From Rubrivivax sp. (GTDB lineage: Bacteria; Pseudomonadota; Gammaproteobacteria; Burkholderiales; Burkholderiaceae_C): DNA of 64,000 nt. Location of the stretch: contig JADYZZ010000095.1 in assembly GCA_020852865.1 (NCBI GenBank), forward strand, positions 47,599-111,598, in the 5' to 3' direction. Shown in pieces: positions 1-8,709 of this stretch (position 1 is its first letter; the number at the start of each line of letters is the position of its first letter). The notes beneath the pieces are model-generated. The model was not told where the DNA came from, ran no database searches, and saw nothing but the letters and a program-made list of their open reading frames with translations. A program made the position numbers and the translations under genes.

Positions 1-328
1 CGGCGGCGCGCAGCGCGGGCCAGTCGAGCGCGGCCACGGCGTCGGGCGGTGCGGGAGCCGCGCTGACGTCCCCGGCCGCATCCGCACGCGACGGCGCAGG
101 CTGCGCGACCATGACCGCAGACGGCCGCGCCGCCGCGCGCCCGGGCGCCGCCGCGGCTGCGCCGGCCGTCCTCGCCGGTGCGGCTGCCGGCTCGCGCGCG
201 GGTGCGGCTGCCGGCTCGCGCGCGGGTGCGGGTGCCGGCTCGCGCGCGGGTGCGGGTGCAGCCGGCGGCGCGAACAGCCGCACGCCCATCGCCCGCAGCA
301 TCGCGAGCTGGCGCTCGCTCCAGGCCAT
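1..328 (-). CDS. Probable uracil-DNA glycosylase, N-terminal part (runs off the window)
   Basis: Only the first 109 codons are present; the rest lies before position 1. The ATG at 328 overlaps the rimI stop (ATGA), so it is translationally coupled. The protein opens with MAWSERQLAMLRAMGVRLF, then has an Ala/Pro/Arg/Glu-rich linker made of repeated APAREPA-like units, then DAVAALDWPALRAA. In Burkholderiales the gene after tsaB-rimI is usually a family 4 uracil-DNA glycosylase with this kind of start (a short helix, a low-complexity linker, then the W-x-L-x-x-x-V that precedes the Fe-S cysteines). The function is inferred from the N-terminus and context; no catalytic residue is visible here. 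Confidence 0.6.
   Translation of the reverse strand, partial: MAWSERQLAMLRAMGVRLFAPPAAPAPAREPAPAPAREPAAAPAREPAAAPARTAGAAAAAPGRAAARPSAVMVAQPAPSRADAAGDVSAAPAPPDAVAALDWPALRAA
178..262. repeat. Short tandem repeat (24-nt units) in the UDG linker
   Basis: Roughly three and a half copies of a 24-base unit, with GGCTCGCGCGCGGGTGC as the shared core, run in tandem. They stay in frame and encode repeated APAREPA(A/P)-type linker segments in the minus-strand gene. The copies are almost identical in sequence, which suggests recent slippage expansion. Confidence 0.75.
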
Positions 329-804
329 CACGGTGCTCCGGGCGGCAGGTCCAGGCTCATCAGCACCGCGTCCTCGCGGCCGAGGGCGGCCGGGTAGTAG
401 CCGCGGCGGCGGCCGACGGCGGTGAAGCCGCGGCGCCGGTACAGCGCCTGCGCGCGCTCGTTGCTCACGCGCACCTCGAGCCACAGCCTGGACAGCCTGC
501 GTGCGCGCGCGTGCGCGGCCACGGCGTCGAGCAGCAGCGTGCCGCAGCCGCCGCCCTGCCGGGCCGGCGCGATCGTGATGTTGAGCAGGTGCATCTCGTC
601 GACGCCGGCCAGCGCGATGAAGTAGCCGACGAGCGCCTCGGCCTCGAGCACCTCGGCGAGGTTGCCGGCGCTCAGCGCGTCGGCGAAATTGGCGCGGCTC
701 CACGGGAAGGCGTAGACGCCGGCCTCGATCGCCGCCACCGCGTCGAGATCGGCGAGCATCATCGGTCGCCGCCACGGCCGGCCCGGCGCGGGCAGCGCGT
801 TCAT
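328..804 (-). CDS. rimI: Ribosomal protein bS18-alanine N-acetyltransferase RimI (GNAT)
   Basis: The 158-residue protein is a single GNAT domain that acetylates the N-terminal alanine of ribosomal protein S18 in family members. The acetyl-CoA loop is visible as APARQGGGCGTLLLDA at about residues 79-94, after strand NITI, and the C-terminal part has the usual NERAQALYRRRGF (N-x-x-A-x-x-x-Y-x-x-x-G-F) element. The ATG at 804 overlaps the tsaB TGA, and the stop overlaps the next start, so tsaB-rimI-UDG form one coupled unit. Length and context are normal for the family. Confidence 0.93.
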   Translation of the reverse strand: MNALPAPGRPWRRPMMLADLDAVAAIEAGVYAFPWSRANFADALSAGNLAEVLEAEALVGYFIALAGVDEMHLLNITIAPARQGGGCGTLLLDAVAAHARARRLSRLWLEVRVSNERAQALYRRRGFTAVGRRRGYYPAALGREDAVLMSLDLPPGAP

Positions 805-1526
805 CGCGCCGCCCCGGACGCGGCGCGCGCGGCTTCGCGCTCGGCGCTCGTCAGTGCCACCTTGTCGCGCAGGTACAGCGGCAGCGCGGCGGCGGCGTCC
901 ATCGCCTCGCCGCGCGCGACCGCTTCCTCGGCCAGATGCAGCAGCGCGGCGGCGCGATCGTGCTCGCGCTCGACGCGCCGGGCGCCTGGCGGCCAGTGCA
1001 GGCGCGCGCCGAGGGCGGCAAGCGCCGATCCGGCCACGACCGCGGGTGCGGCGTGCCGCCAGGCCGCTTCGAGCGCGGCCGCAGTGCGCAGCGCCGGCGC
1101 CTCGAGCATGTGCCAGCGGCTGCCGTCGAAGCGGTAGCGCGCGGCATAGGCCTCGTCCATGCGTGCATCCATCGCCACGGCCACGTCGCAGCGCAGCGCG
1201 CCGCCGCAGGCCTGCGCGCGCGCGTCCTCGGCAACGACGAGCAGGCTGTCGATGGGCACGAGCGGCCGTACCAGACCGAAGCCGAGCCCCTGCGCCACCG
1301 CGCAGCTCGTGCGCAGCCCGGTGAAGGCGCCGGGGCCGCGCCCGAAGGCGATGGCGTCGAGCGCTGCGAGCGCGATGCCGGCCTGCGCCAGCAGCGCCTC
1401 GATGCGCGGCAGCAGCGTCGCCGACGCGGCCGCGCCGCCCGGCGCGAGCGCCGTGCGGCGCCGGCCCTGCGCGCTCACGCCGAGCGCCATCGTCTCGGTG
1501 GAGGTGTCGAAGGCGAGCAGGTTCAT
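801..1526 (-). CDS. tsaB: tRNA threonylcarbamoyladenosine biosynthesis protein TsaB
   Basis: The 241-residue protein is the ASKHA-fold partner of TsaD in making t6A37 on ANN-decoding tRNAs. The N-terminus MNLLAFDTSTETMALGV is the phosphate-1 region, and GRGPGAFTGLRTS at about residues 69-81 is the TsaB signature. The ATG at 1526 overlaps the stop of the EamA gene upstream, and its own stop overlaps rimI. The first enzyme of the same pathway (sua5/tsaC) lies 6 kb away at 7636-8655, so two t6A genes are in this window. Confidence 0.94.
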   Translation of the reverse strand: MNLLAFDTSTETMALGVSAQGRRRTALAPGGAAASATLLPRIEALLAQAGIALAALDAIAFGRGPGAFTGLRTSCAVAQGLGFGLVRPLVPIDSLLVVAEDARAQACGGALRCDVAVAMDARMDEAYAARYRFDGSRWHMLEAPALRTAAALEAAWRHAAPAVVAGSALAALGARLHWPPGARRVEREHDRAAALLHLAEEAVARGEAMDAAAALPLYLRDKVALTSAEREAARAASGAAR

Positions 1527-2521
1527 CGCGGCTCGGCCGGCGCCGCTGCGGCAGCGCCGCCGCGACGCCGCGGCCCGCGCGCCGGCGACGGCACGGCACC
1601 GGTGCCCAGCAGCAGCCCGGCGGTGACCAGCGCCAGGCCACCCAGCGCCGCCGGCGACAGCGCCTCGTCGAGCAGCGGCACGGCCGCCAGCGCCGACAGC
1701 ACCGGCACCATGGCCGTGATCATCGTCGTGCGCATCGGCCCGTAGGTGGCCACCACCTGCGTATAGGCGAGGCCGGCGACGAGCATCGACACTCCGCCCT
1801 GGTACAGACCCTGGAACAGGATTTCGCCCCAGGGCGCGGCGGCCAGGCGGCTGGGCACGAGACCGAGCAGCGCGGCCAGCGCGTACGGCGGCACCACGCA
1901 CACGAGGCAGCCGACGGCGACGGCCAGCGTCGCCTCGACGGCGCCGAGCTGCCAGCGCCGGCACAGCACGCCGTACAAGGCCCAGCACAGGCTCGCCGCG
2001 AGGAACAGCAGGTCGCCGCGCCAGGTGCCCGCCCCGTCGAAGGCGGCCAGCAGGCTGGCGCCGCCCACCAGCAGGTCGCCGGCAACGATGAGCCCGAGGC
2101 CGGCCGCGCCCGCCGCCGTCAGACGCTCGCCGAGCAGCAGTGCGGCCGCGAGGGCGGTCCACAGCGGCAGCGATCCGGGCAGCAGCACCGCGGCGTGCCC
2201 GACCGGGGCGAAGAAGAAGCCGGAGTACGCGAGCATGCAGTAGCCCAGACCGGCCAGGAACGCGAGCACGGCGCCGCGCGCGAGTGCCGCGCCGGCGCGG
2301 CCCTCGCTGCCACGCCCGAGCGCCGCGCGCAGCGCGTTGCCGCGCCAGGCCAGCAGAGGCAGCGCCAGCACGCCGGAGAACAGGAAACGCAGCCAGGCGA
2401 TGTCCCAGGCCGCCAGCGTGCGCGTGGCGCTGGCACGCGCCACGAGGATGAAGCCGGTCCAGACCACCAGCACGACGAACGCCGAACCGGCCCCCAGCGC
2501 CTGCCCGCGCGCCGACTTCAT
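1523..2521 (-). CDS. EamA (DMT superfamily) transporter
   Basis: The 332-residue protein has about ten hydrophobic segments in two halves, the EamA repeat layout of drug/metabolite exporters. The first helix begins at residue 13 (GSAFVVLVVWTGFILVARAS) and the last ends near residue 310, followed by a cytoplasmic tail rich in Ala, Arg and Pro. No substrate can be assigned. It heads the minus-strand run with tsaB, rimI and UDG (4-base overlap with tsaB) and is divergent from dacB, sharing an intergenic space of only about 75 bases. Confidence 0.88.
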   Translation of the reverse strand: MKSARGQALGAGSAFVVLVVWTGFILVARASATRTLAAWDIAWLRFLFSGVLALPLLAWRGNALRAALGRGSEGRAGAALARGAVLAFLAGLGYCMLAYSGFFFAPVGHAAVLLPGSLPLWTALAAALLLGERLTAAGAAGLGLIVAGDLLVGGASLLAAFDGAGTWRGDLLFLAASLCWALYGVLCRRWQLGAVEATLAVAVGCLVCVVPPYALAALLGLVPSRLAAAPWGEILFQGLYQGGVSMLVAGLAYTQVVATYGPMRTTMITAMVPVLSALAAVPLLDEALSPAALGGLALVTAGLLLGTGAVPSPARGPRRRGGAAAAAPAEPR

Positions 2522-2596
2522 GGTGCGCGCGGCGGCTGCGTGTCGCCCCAGGACTGGACCATGCCGGGCAGTGTAGCCGTGCGATCATCGACTGCC

Positions 2597-4090
2597 ATGC
2601 GCGCAGGGGCGATGCTCCGTCGGTCCGCGCTGCCGGCCGTGGTGCGGCAGGCGGCGGGAGGGCTCGCGCTCGTCGCGGCCGTGGCCGCGCAGGCCGCCGC
2701 GCTGCCGCCGGCCGTGCGGGCCGCGCTGCGCAGTGCCGGCGTGCCCGAGGAGGCGCTCTCGGCGACGCTGCTCGACGCCGCCAGCGGCCGCGTGCTCGCC
2801 GACTGGCGCGGCGACGCGCCGCGCAACCCGGCCTCGCTGGCCAAGCTGCTCACCACGGCGGCAGCGCTCGAACTGCTCGGCCCGGCCTGGCGCTGGAGCA
2901 CGCGGGTGTGGCTGGCCGGCCCGGTGAAGGACGGCGTGCTCGACGGCGCGCTGCATCTCGAGGGCAGCGGCGACCCCAAGCTCGTCGTCGAGCGGCTGTG
3001 GCTGCTGCTGCGCCGGCTGCAGCAGCTGGGCGTGCGCGAGATCCGCGGCGACATCGTGCTCGACCAGAGCGCCTTCGCCGTGCCCGAAACGCCGCCGGGC
3101 CAGTTCGACGGCGAGGCGCTGCGGCCGTACAACGTGCAGCCGGCCGCGCTGCTGCTGAACTACCGCAGCGTCGTCTACACCTTCGTGCCCGACCCCGCGG
3201 CGGCCGTGGCGCGCGTGCTGGTCGAGCCGCCGCTGGCGCGCGCGCAGACCGAGCGCAGCGTGCCGCTGGCCGCGGGCGCCTGCGGCGACTGGCGCGGCGC
3301 CCTCGAGGCGAGCTTCGGCGCCGACGGCCGCACGCGCTTCGGCGGCCGCTATCCGCTCGCCTGCGGCGAGCAGTCCTGGGCGGTGGCCGACCCGGCCCCG
3401 GCGAGCTACGACGCGCGGCTGCTCGAAGGCCTGTGGCACGAGATGGGCGGCGTGCTGGGCGGGCGGGTGCGCGAAGGCGCGGCACCGGCCGCGCCGCCGA
3501 GCTTCGAGCTGCGCTCGCCGACGCTGGCCGAAGTCGTGCGCGAGATCAACAAGTTCAGCAACAACGTGATGGCCGAGCAGCTCTTGCTCACGCTGGCGGC
3601 CGAGGCCGAGCCGGGCCGGCCGGCCACGCCGCAGGCGGCACGCGCGACGCTGCAGCGCTGGCTCGCCGCGCGCCTGGGCGAGGCGGCCGCCGAGATCAAC
3701 GTCGACAACGGCTCGGGCCTGTCGCGCGAGGCGCGCGTGTCGACGCGCGCGCTGGCGCGGCTGCTGGCGGTGATGTTCGCCGGCCCGCTGATGCCCGAGC
3801 TGATGGCCTCGCTGCCGCTGGCCGGCAGCGACGGCACGCTGCGGCGCTCGCGCACGGCCGTCGGGCGCGCGCACCTGAAGACCGGCTCGCTGCGCGACGT
3901 GACCGGCGTGGCCGGCTATATGCTGCCGCCCGACGGCCGCCGGCTCGTGCTCGCCGCCATCGTCAACCACCCCAACGCGAAGGCGGCCCGGCCGGCGCTC
4001 GAGGCCCTCGTGCAATGGGCGCTCGCGCGCGCGCCGCAGCGCGCCGGCGCCGCGCCCGAAACGGCGAACCCGAACGGCAATCCACCATGA
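2597..4090 (+). CDS. dacB: D-alanyl-D-alanine carboxypeptidase/endopeptidase (PBP4 type)
   Basis: The 497-residue periplasmic penicillin-binding protein trims or cleaves peptidoglycan cross-links. A signal peptide (LALVAAVAAQAAA at about 23-35) precedes the mature chain. The three active-site motifs are present: SLAK (S80-K83), S-N-N in NKFSNNVMAEQLL, and K-T-G in HLKTGSLRDVTG near the C-terminus. Length matches the DacB/S13 family. The start is uncertain between ATG 2597 and ATG 2612; the latter gives a more compact signal peptide. The stop overlaps the start of the next gene by four bases. Confidence 0.93.
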   Translation: MRAGAMLRRSALPAVVRQAAGGLALVAAVAAQAAALPPAVRAALRSAGVPEEALSATLLDAASGRVLADWRGDAPRNPASLAKLLTTAAALELLGPAWRWSTRVWLAGPVKDGVLDGALHLEGSGDPKLVVERLWLLLRRLQQLGVREIRGDIVLDQSAFAVPETPPGQFDGEALRPYNVQPAALLLNYRSVVYTFVPDPAAAVARVLVEPPLARAQTERSVPLAAGACGDWRGALEASFGADGRTRFGGRYPLACGEQSWAVADPAPASYDARLLEGLWHEMGGVLGGRVREGAAPAAPPSFELRSPTLAEVVREINKFSNNVMAEQLLLTLAAEAEPGRPATPQAARATLQRWLAARLGEAAAEINVDNGSGLSREARVSTRALARLLAVMFAGPLMPELMASLPLAGSDGTLRRSRTAVGRAHLKTGSLRDVTGVAGYMLPPDGRRLVLAAIVNHPNAKAARPALEALVQWALARAPQRAGAAPETANPNGNPP

Positions 4091-4362
4091 ACCTCAACGA
4101 TCTGATCGGCTACAGCGCCGCCGCGCTCACCACCGCCTCGTTCGTGCCGCAGGCCGCGCTCACGCTGCGCACGCGCGACGTGAGCGGGATCTCGCTGGCG
4201 ATGTACGCGGCGTTCACTCTCGGCGTCGGCCTGTGGCTGGCCTACGGCCTGGCGCTCGGCGAATGGCCGATCATCGTCGCCAACGCCATCACGCTGGCGC
4301 TGGCGGCGACGATCCTCGCCGTCAAGCTGCAGGAGAACCGGCGCGCCGGACCGCCGCGCTGA
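4087..4362 (+). CDS. SemiSWEET-type sugar transporter (MtN3/saliva family)
   Basis: The 91-residue membrane protein has three predicted helices, the size of bacterial SemiSWEETs, which dimerise to form a sugar uniport channel. The PQ motif is visible in TTASFVPQAALTLRTRD, followed by VSGISLAMYAAF, which is diagnostic for the family. It overlaps dacB by four bases (ATGA), so it is probably translated from the same message. The substrate cannot be read from the sequence. Confidence 0.9.
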   Translation: MNLNDLIGYSAAALTTASFVPQAALTLRTRDVSGISLAMYAAFTLGVGLWLAYGLALGEWPIIVANAITLALAATILAVKLQENRRAGPPR

Positions 4363-4366
4363 ACCC

Positions 4367-4403
4367 GTGAAGACGCGGTCGCGCCCGCGATTCGTGTCTT
4401 CAC
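4367..4403. terminator. Stem-loop between convergent genes
   Basis: GTGAAGAC (4367-4374) pairs with GTCTTCAC (4396-4403), and inside it CGCGG pairs with CCGCG. It lies just after the semiSWEET stop and before the convergent OmpW-like gene. There is no clear T-run on either side, so its terminator role is inferred from position. Confidence 0.4.
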
Positions 4404-4488
4404 AGGCGCCGCGGCCGACCGGAGCGCGCACCGCAGCCCGGCGGGCGATGGTTTGCGGAGCCGGGCCGCGGCCCGACCCCGGAGGCGC

Positions 4489-5172
4489 TCAGAAACGGTA
4501 CGCGACGCCGAGCGCGTAGCTCCAGGGGTCGAGCTTGATGTCGAGTGTCTGGCCGGTGGACAGCGTCGTGCGCGTCTTCAGGGCGGTCTTCATCACCGCC
4601 GCGTCGAGGTACCAGCGCGGCGCGAATGCCCAGCTCGCGCCGATCTGCGCCGTGTAGGCCCACTTCGACTGCACCGACAGCGTGGTCGGGTTCGACGGCA
4701 GCCCGCCCGTGAGCGCGCTCAGCACGGCGGTGCTGCGTGCCTTGTAGAAGCGCGCGTAGGTCGGGCCGAAGCCGACGTAGGGCCGCAGGGGCGCGTCGGG
4801 CGACAGCAGCCGGTACTGCACGAGCAGCGTCAGCGGCAGCGCACGCACCTCGCCGATCTTGCCCACGCCGTCGATGGCGCCGGCCCCGACGAGATCGAAC
4901 TTGAAGCCCGCAGCGAGCGGCAGGTCGAGCGCGATGTGGTCGCTCAACATCCAGGTCAGCCCGGCGCTGGGCTGGGTGTCGGACCGCACGCCGGCCTGGG
5001 TGCCGGGCAGGCTGGGCGGCGTGAGGTCGCCGCTCGAGACGTCGGGCGCGATCTGGGTGGCGCCGATGCGGCCGAGCAGCGTGCCCGCCGACTGCGCGTG
5101 CACGCCGGCGGCTCCCAGGCTGGCCGCGGCGGCGACGAGCGCCGCGCGGAGGACATCGAAGCGTTGGGTCAT
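4489..5172 (-). CDS. OmpW family outer membrane protein
   Basis: The 227-residue protein has a signal peptide ending AAGVHA-QS. The mature chain begins by opening strands such as TLLGRIGATQIAP and ends in the aromatic signature WSYALGVAYRF, whose final Phe is the BAM recognition residue of outer-membrane barrels. LRPYVGFGPTYARFY and the periodic short strands fit the eight-stranded OmpW barrel. It is a single gene with RBS-like GGAGAA upstream, followed downstream by nothing on its strand until the stem-loop at 4367. Transport role in this organism is unknown. Confidence 0.85.
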   Translation of the reverse strand: MTQRFDVLRAALVAAAASLGAAGVHAQSAGTLLGRIGATQIAPDVSSGDLTPPSLPGTQAGVRSDTQPSAGLTWMLSDHIALDLPLAAGFKFDLVGAGAIDGVGKIGEVRALPLTLLVQYRLLSPDAPLRPYVGFGPTYARFYKARSTAVLSALTGGLPSNPTTLSVQSKWAYTAQIGASWAFAPRWYLDAAVMKTALKTRTTLSTGQTLDIKLDPWSYALGVAYRF

Positions 5173-5193
5173 TCGGGTTCTCCTCGGCGCGGT

Positions 5194-6366
5194 TCAGAGC
5201 CAGCCGGCGCGCGCCAGCGCGAGCGCGATCAGCTCGGCGAACTGCTGGTGCGCGTAGGGCGTCGGATGGAAGCCATCGGAGAAGGCCCAGGTCGCGTACC
5301 ACTTGCTGCCGACGGCGGCGCCGGCCGGCGGCTTGGCCTGCAGCGCGGCGTCGGTGCAGGTCGGGAAGCTGTAGGTCGGCAGGCCGTCGGCGCCGACGCC
5401 GACGGACGGGCAGGCGGTATGCACGACGTCGGTGAAGCCGAACTGGGCCGGGATCGTGACCATGTCGTTGAAGGCCTTGTAGGCGTCGACGATGGCCACG
5501 CCGGCGTTGCCCGCGAAGCGCCGCGCCAGCTCGGCGTTGAAGGCCTCGAACCAGCCCTTGAACAGCGCCTCGGCCTGCGCGCGCGCGGCGGCGCCGTTGG
5601 CGCCGTTGGCCAGCGCGATGCCGTCGAGCACGGCCTGGAAGCGCGGCGTCACGGTGATGGCCGGCATGTTGACGAGCACGATGCGCGTGGCGCCCTTGTC
5701 CAGCGCGCCGGTCTTGATCGTCGTGTAGAAGCTGCCGGCCAGCGCCGTCATGTAGGTCGCGCCGGCCGCGGCCAGCCCGGCCGCGCCGCCGGCCGCGGCG
5801 GCCTGCACCTGCGCCGCGCTGAGCTGCGTGCCGATCAGGGCCAGGTACGACGCACCGCCGTCGCCCGCCGGTGCCGGCTGCCCGGCGCGCAGGTAGGCCG
5901 TGACCAGCGCCGCGGCGTCGTTGCCGCCGCCGTCGACGACGAGCAGGTCGCCGGGCGCGAAGTTGCCCGCTGCGGTGGCCGTGGCGAACTGCACGCCGAT
6001 GCCGCGCGGGTCGGCCGCCGCGAGCCTGCTGCTGGCCGGGTTGATGACCCCGCCGCCGATCGCGTAGTTGGTGCAGCCGGCGTTGCTGTTGGCGACGAAG
6101 GTGGCGCCGGTGTAGACGAAGTAGTTGCAGCCCTTGCCCAGGCCGTAGGTCTGCGAGATGCGCTCGGGGTACATGTCGTTGCCCTGGATCGTCGCCTTCA
6201 CCCCTCCGAAGGCGCCGATGTCGGCCAGGCTGTCGCCCATCACCTTGACCGCGCTGACGGTGGTGCGCGGCGTGGTGTCGGCGCCGCCGCCGCCGCAGCC
6301 GGCCAACCCGGCTGCGAGCGCCACCGACGCCAGCAGCGCCAGCGAACGGGTTCGGAATCGCATCAT
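5194..6366 (-). CDS. SGNH/GDSL-family lipoprotein esterase (active-site residues present)
   Basis: The 390-residue protein starts with a lipoprotein signal: hydrophobic LALLASVALAAGLAGC, giving a lipobox Cys near residue 24 followed by GGGG. SGNH blocks are intact: block I VKVMGDSLADIGAF (nucleophile Ser), block III VVDGGGNDAAAL, and block V DGFHPTPYAHQQFAEL with the D-x-x-H pair. The start ATG at 6366 is preceded by GAGGAG five bases upstream. The natural substrate is unknown (lipid or carbohydrate esters in the family). The neighbouring gene 6565-7524 is a paralogue. Confidence 0.85.
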   Translation of the reverse strand: MMRFRTRSLALLASVALAAGLAGCGGGGADTTPRTTVSAVKVMGDSLADIGAFGGVKATIQGNDMYPERISQTYGLGKGCNYFVYTGATFVANSNAGCTNYAIGGGVINPASSRLAAADPRGIGVQFATATAAGNFAPGDLLVVDGGGNDAAALVTAYLRAGQPAPAGDGGASYLALIGTQLSAAQVQAAAAGGAAGLAAAGATYMTALAGSFYTTIKTGALDKGATRIVLVNMPAITVTPRFQAVLDGIALANGANGAAARAQAEALFKGWFEAFNAELARRFAGNAGVAIVDAYKAFNDMVTIPAQFGFTDVVHTACPSVGVGADGLPTYSFPTCTDAALQAKPPAGAAVGSKWYATWAFSDGFHPTPYAHQQFAELIALALARAGWL

Positions 6367-6564
6367 GCTGTCTCCTCGCGAAGATGGGACCGGGCCGCGC
6401 ATGACGCGCGCCGCCCTCATGCCATCGGGCTCGGGGACTATACGGCCCGCCCGCGACGCCGCCGGCATCGGTGAAACCCGCAGCGGCGCGCCCGGGCAAG
6501 CGGCGGCTCGCCCGCTCGCCCGATCCCGGCGGGGCGCGGGCCGGCCGCGCCCGAGCCCGGGCAC

Positions 6565-7524
6565 TCAGAACGGGTTGTGGCGCGCGCGGTCGATGGCCAG
6601 CGTGGCGATCTGGTTCTGGCCGCCGGCGGAGAACCAGCGGTCGTCGGCCCAGAGGTAGCCGCCCGCGCTGCCTCCGGCGATCAGCGTCGCCGTCGTGCAG
6701 GCGGGCAGCGCGACCGTGCACACGGCCGTGGCGACGTTGTCGAAGCCGAGCGCGGTGCCCGCGCGCGCCAGCACCTGCGAGCGCTGGTCGAGCTGCACCA
6801 GACCGACGTAGCGGCCGTCGAGCAGGATCTTCACGCCGAGCTGCTGGTTGAACGCCGCCGTCAGCCGCGAGATCAGTGCGGCGCGGTCGGTGTCGGAGTT
6901 GAGCAGTCTCTCGTTGCCCGCGTAGGGCGTGAACCCGAGGTCGGGCAGGTTCACGACGATGACCTTGGCGCCGAAGGCGACCAGCCGGTTGACCTGCTGC
7001 GCTGCCTGCTCGCCGCGCGCGCTGGCCTCGGCGGCGAGGTCGGCCTCGCTGCGCATCGGGTACTGCGCGTACAGGTCGAGGATGTCGTTGATGCCGACGA
7101 AGACGGTCGCCAGGTCGCGGTCGCGAAAGCCCCCGGCGGCGATCTGCGCGTCGATCTGCGCCGTCACGTCGGCCACCTTGGCGCCGGCCGCGGCCCAGCT
7201 GCGGGCGTGCGGATCGGCGAGGTTGTCGCGGTTGCACTGCGGGAACACGAGGCCGAAGGCCGCCGCCAGCGATTCGGTCCAGATCGGCAGCACGCTGCAG
7301 TCGAAGTTGCCGTAGGTGTCGAGCCCGTTGACGCTGTAGGTGCTGCCGTCGGGATTGATCGTGCTGGCCTCGTCGCCGAAGGTGAACAGGCGCTCGGGCA
7401 CGAAGGGGTCGTACTGCGAGGTGCCTCCGCCGCAGGCTGCAAACAGCACGGCAAGCAGGGCAGCGCACAGGGCCGCGGCCGCGCCACGCCAGGGCAGCCT
7501 CGGCACGAGATCGCAACAGGTCAT
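6565..7524 (-). CDS. SGNH-like lipoprotein lacking the usual Ser and His
   Basis: The 319-residue paralogue of the preceding gene also has a lipoprotein signal (ALLAVLFAAC-GGG, Cys near residue 33). Block I reads FTFGDEASTINPDGS, so the nucleophile position of GDS is Glu. Block III is kept as VFVGINDIL. The block V region reads LWADDRWFSAGGQNQI, where Trp/Phe occur in place of the D-x-x-H histidine. It ends in Phe. By family rules it should not hydrolyse esters by the usual mechanism, unless other residues take over. The ATG at 7524 has GGAG upstream. Confidence 0.78.
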   Translation of the reverse strand: MTCCDLVPRLPWRGAAAALCAALLAVLFAACGGGTSQYDPFVPERLFTFGDEASTINPDGSTYSVNGLDTYGNFDCSVLPIWTESLAAAFGLVFPQCNRDNLADPHARSWAAAGAKVADVTAQIDAQIAAGGFRDRDLATVFVGINDILDLYAQYPMRSEADLAAEASARGEQAAQQVNRLVAFGAKVIVVNLPDLGFTPYAGNERLLNSDTDRAALISRLTAAFNQQLGVKILLDGRYVGLVQLDQRSQVLARAGTALGFDNVATAVCTVALPACTTATLIAGGSAGGYLWADDRWFSAGGQNQIATLAIDRARHNPF

Positions 7525-7635
7525 CGAGACTCCGGGGGCAAGGTGCGCAAGACGGCGCAAGGGGCTGGAGGGACGGCGATGGCGGGAACGGCGACGTTGA
7601 CGGCAGCGCAGGATCGCGCGGCGCGCGCCCGGCGC

Positions 7636-8655
7636 TCAGGGCTCGCCGCAGCGGGCGGCAGGCGCCGACGCCGCGGCGCGCCGCAGGCGATCGTGCACGC
7701 CTTCCCACCCGGGCTGCGCCGGGGGCTGCTCGACCCAGATCGCCGCCGCGCCCTGATCGTCGAACGCGCGCAGCACGGCGAACAGCTCGCGCGCTGCAGC
7801 GGCGGCATCGTCGGGCATCGGGCGATGGCGCCAGCCCGCCGCAGGCACGAGGCGCGAATATACCGCGACCCATGCGCCGGCCGGCATCGGCGCCGGTGGC
7901 GCGGCCACGCGCGCGGCCAGCTCGTCGTGCGCGAACAGCCGCACCGGGGCACGCGGCGCGTAGTGCGCCTCGAGCGTGCCCGAGGCACGCGGCGCACCGG
8001 CCGCGCGCGCGGCCAGCGGCGCGCCCAGCACGGCCTCGATGCGCGCGCGGCCGATCTGGCCCGGCCGCAGCAGCGCCGGACGCGCCGGCGGCACGCCCGT
8101 GCAGTCGACGATCGCCGACTCGATGCCCACCGCGCAGGCGCCGCCGTCGAGCACGAGCAGGTCGGCGCCGAACTCGGCCGCCACATGCGCCGCCGTGGTG
8201 GGGCTGACGCGACCGAAGCGATTGGCGCTGGGCGCCGCCAACCCCGCCACGCCGCGCGCCGCACAGGCGCGCAGCAGCGCCAGCGCGACCGGGTGCGCGG
8301 GCATGCGCAGGCCGATGCTCGGCTGCCCGCCCGCGGCCGCGGCGGCACGCGCCGGGTGGCGCGGCACGATCACCGTCAGCGGGCCGGGCCAGAGCGCGGC
8401 CATCAGCGCCTGCGCCGCCGCGCCCGGCCGCGGCGCGAAGTGCAAGGCGCTCTCGATGCTCGCCACGTGCACGATGAGCGGATGGTCGGCCGGCCGCCCC
8501 TTGGCCGCGAAGATGCGCGCCACCGCAGCGTCGTCGTCGGCGCGCGCGCCCAGGCCGTAGACGGTCTCGGTCGGAAAGGCCACCAGAGCGCCGGCCGCGA
8601 GCCGATCGGCCGCGTGCTCGATCGCCGCCGGGTCATCGCCCGCGAGCACGGTCAT
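7636..8655 (-). CDS. tsaC: L-threonylcarbamoyladenylate synthase (Sua5/YrdC)
   Basis: The 339-residue protein makes threonylcarbamoyl-AMP from Thr, bicarbonate and ATP, the first step of t6A. The YrdC domain shows PTETVYGLGARA, the K-G-R-P-x-x-x-P-L motif (AKGRPADHPLIVHV) and PSANRFGRVSPTTAAHV. After about residue 215 the Sua5-specific C-terminal domain begins with ASGTLEAHYAPRAPVRL, so this is the long Sua5 form, not the short TsaC form. It lies downstream of purE-purK, as is usual in Burkholderiales, with one extra gene in between. Confidence 0.93.
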   Translation of the reverse strand: MTVLAGDDPAAIEHAADRLAAGALVAFPTETVYGLGARADDDAAVARIFAAKGRPADHPLIVHVASIESALHFAPRPGAAAQALMAALWPGPLTVIVPRHPARAAAAAGGQPSIGLRMPAHPVALALLRACAARGVAGLAAPSANRFGRVSPTTAAHVAAEFGADLLVLDGGACAVGIESAIVDCTGVPPARPALLRPGQIGRARIEAVLGAPLAARAAGAPRASGTLEAHYAPRAPVRLFAHDELAARVAAPPAPMPAGAWVAVYSRLVPAAGWRHRPMPDDAAAAARELFAVLRAFDDQGAAAIWVEQPPAQPGWEGVHDRLRRAAASAPAARCGEP

Positions 8656-8709
8656 CGCCGGGTTCCGTTCGTCCCGCCCGATCGACCGCGCGCGCCCGAG
8701 TCCGCCGGG

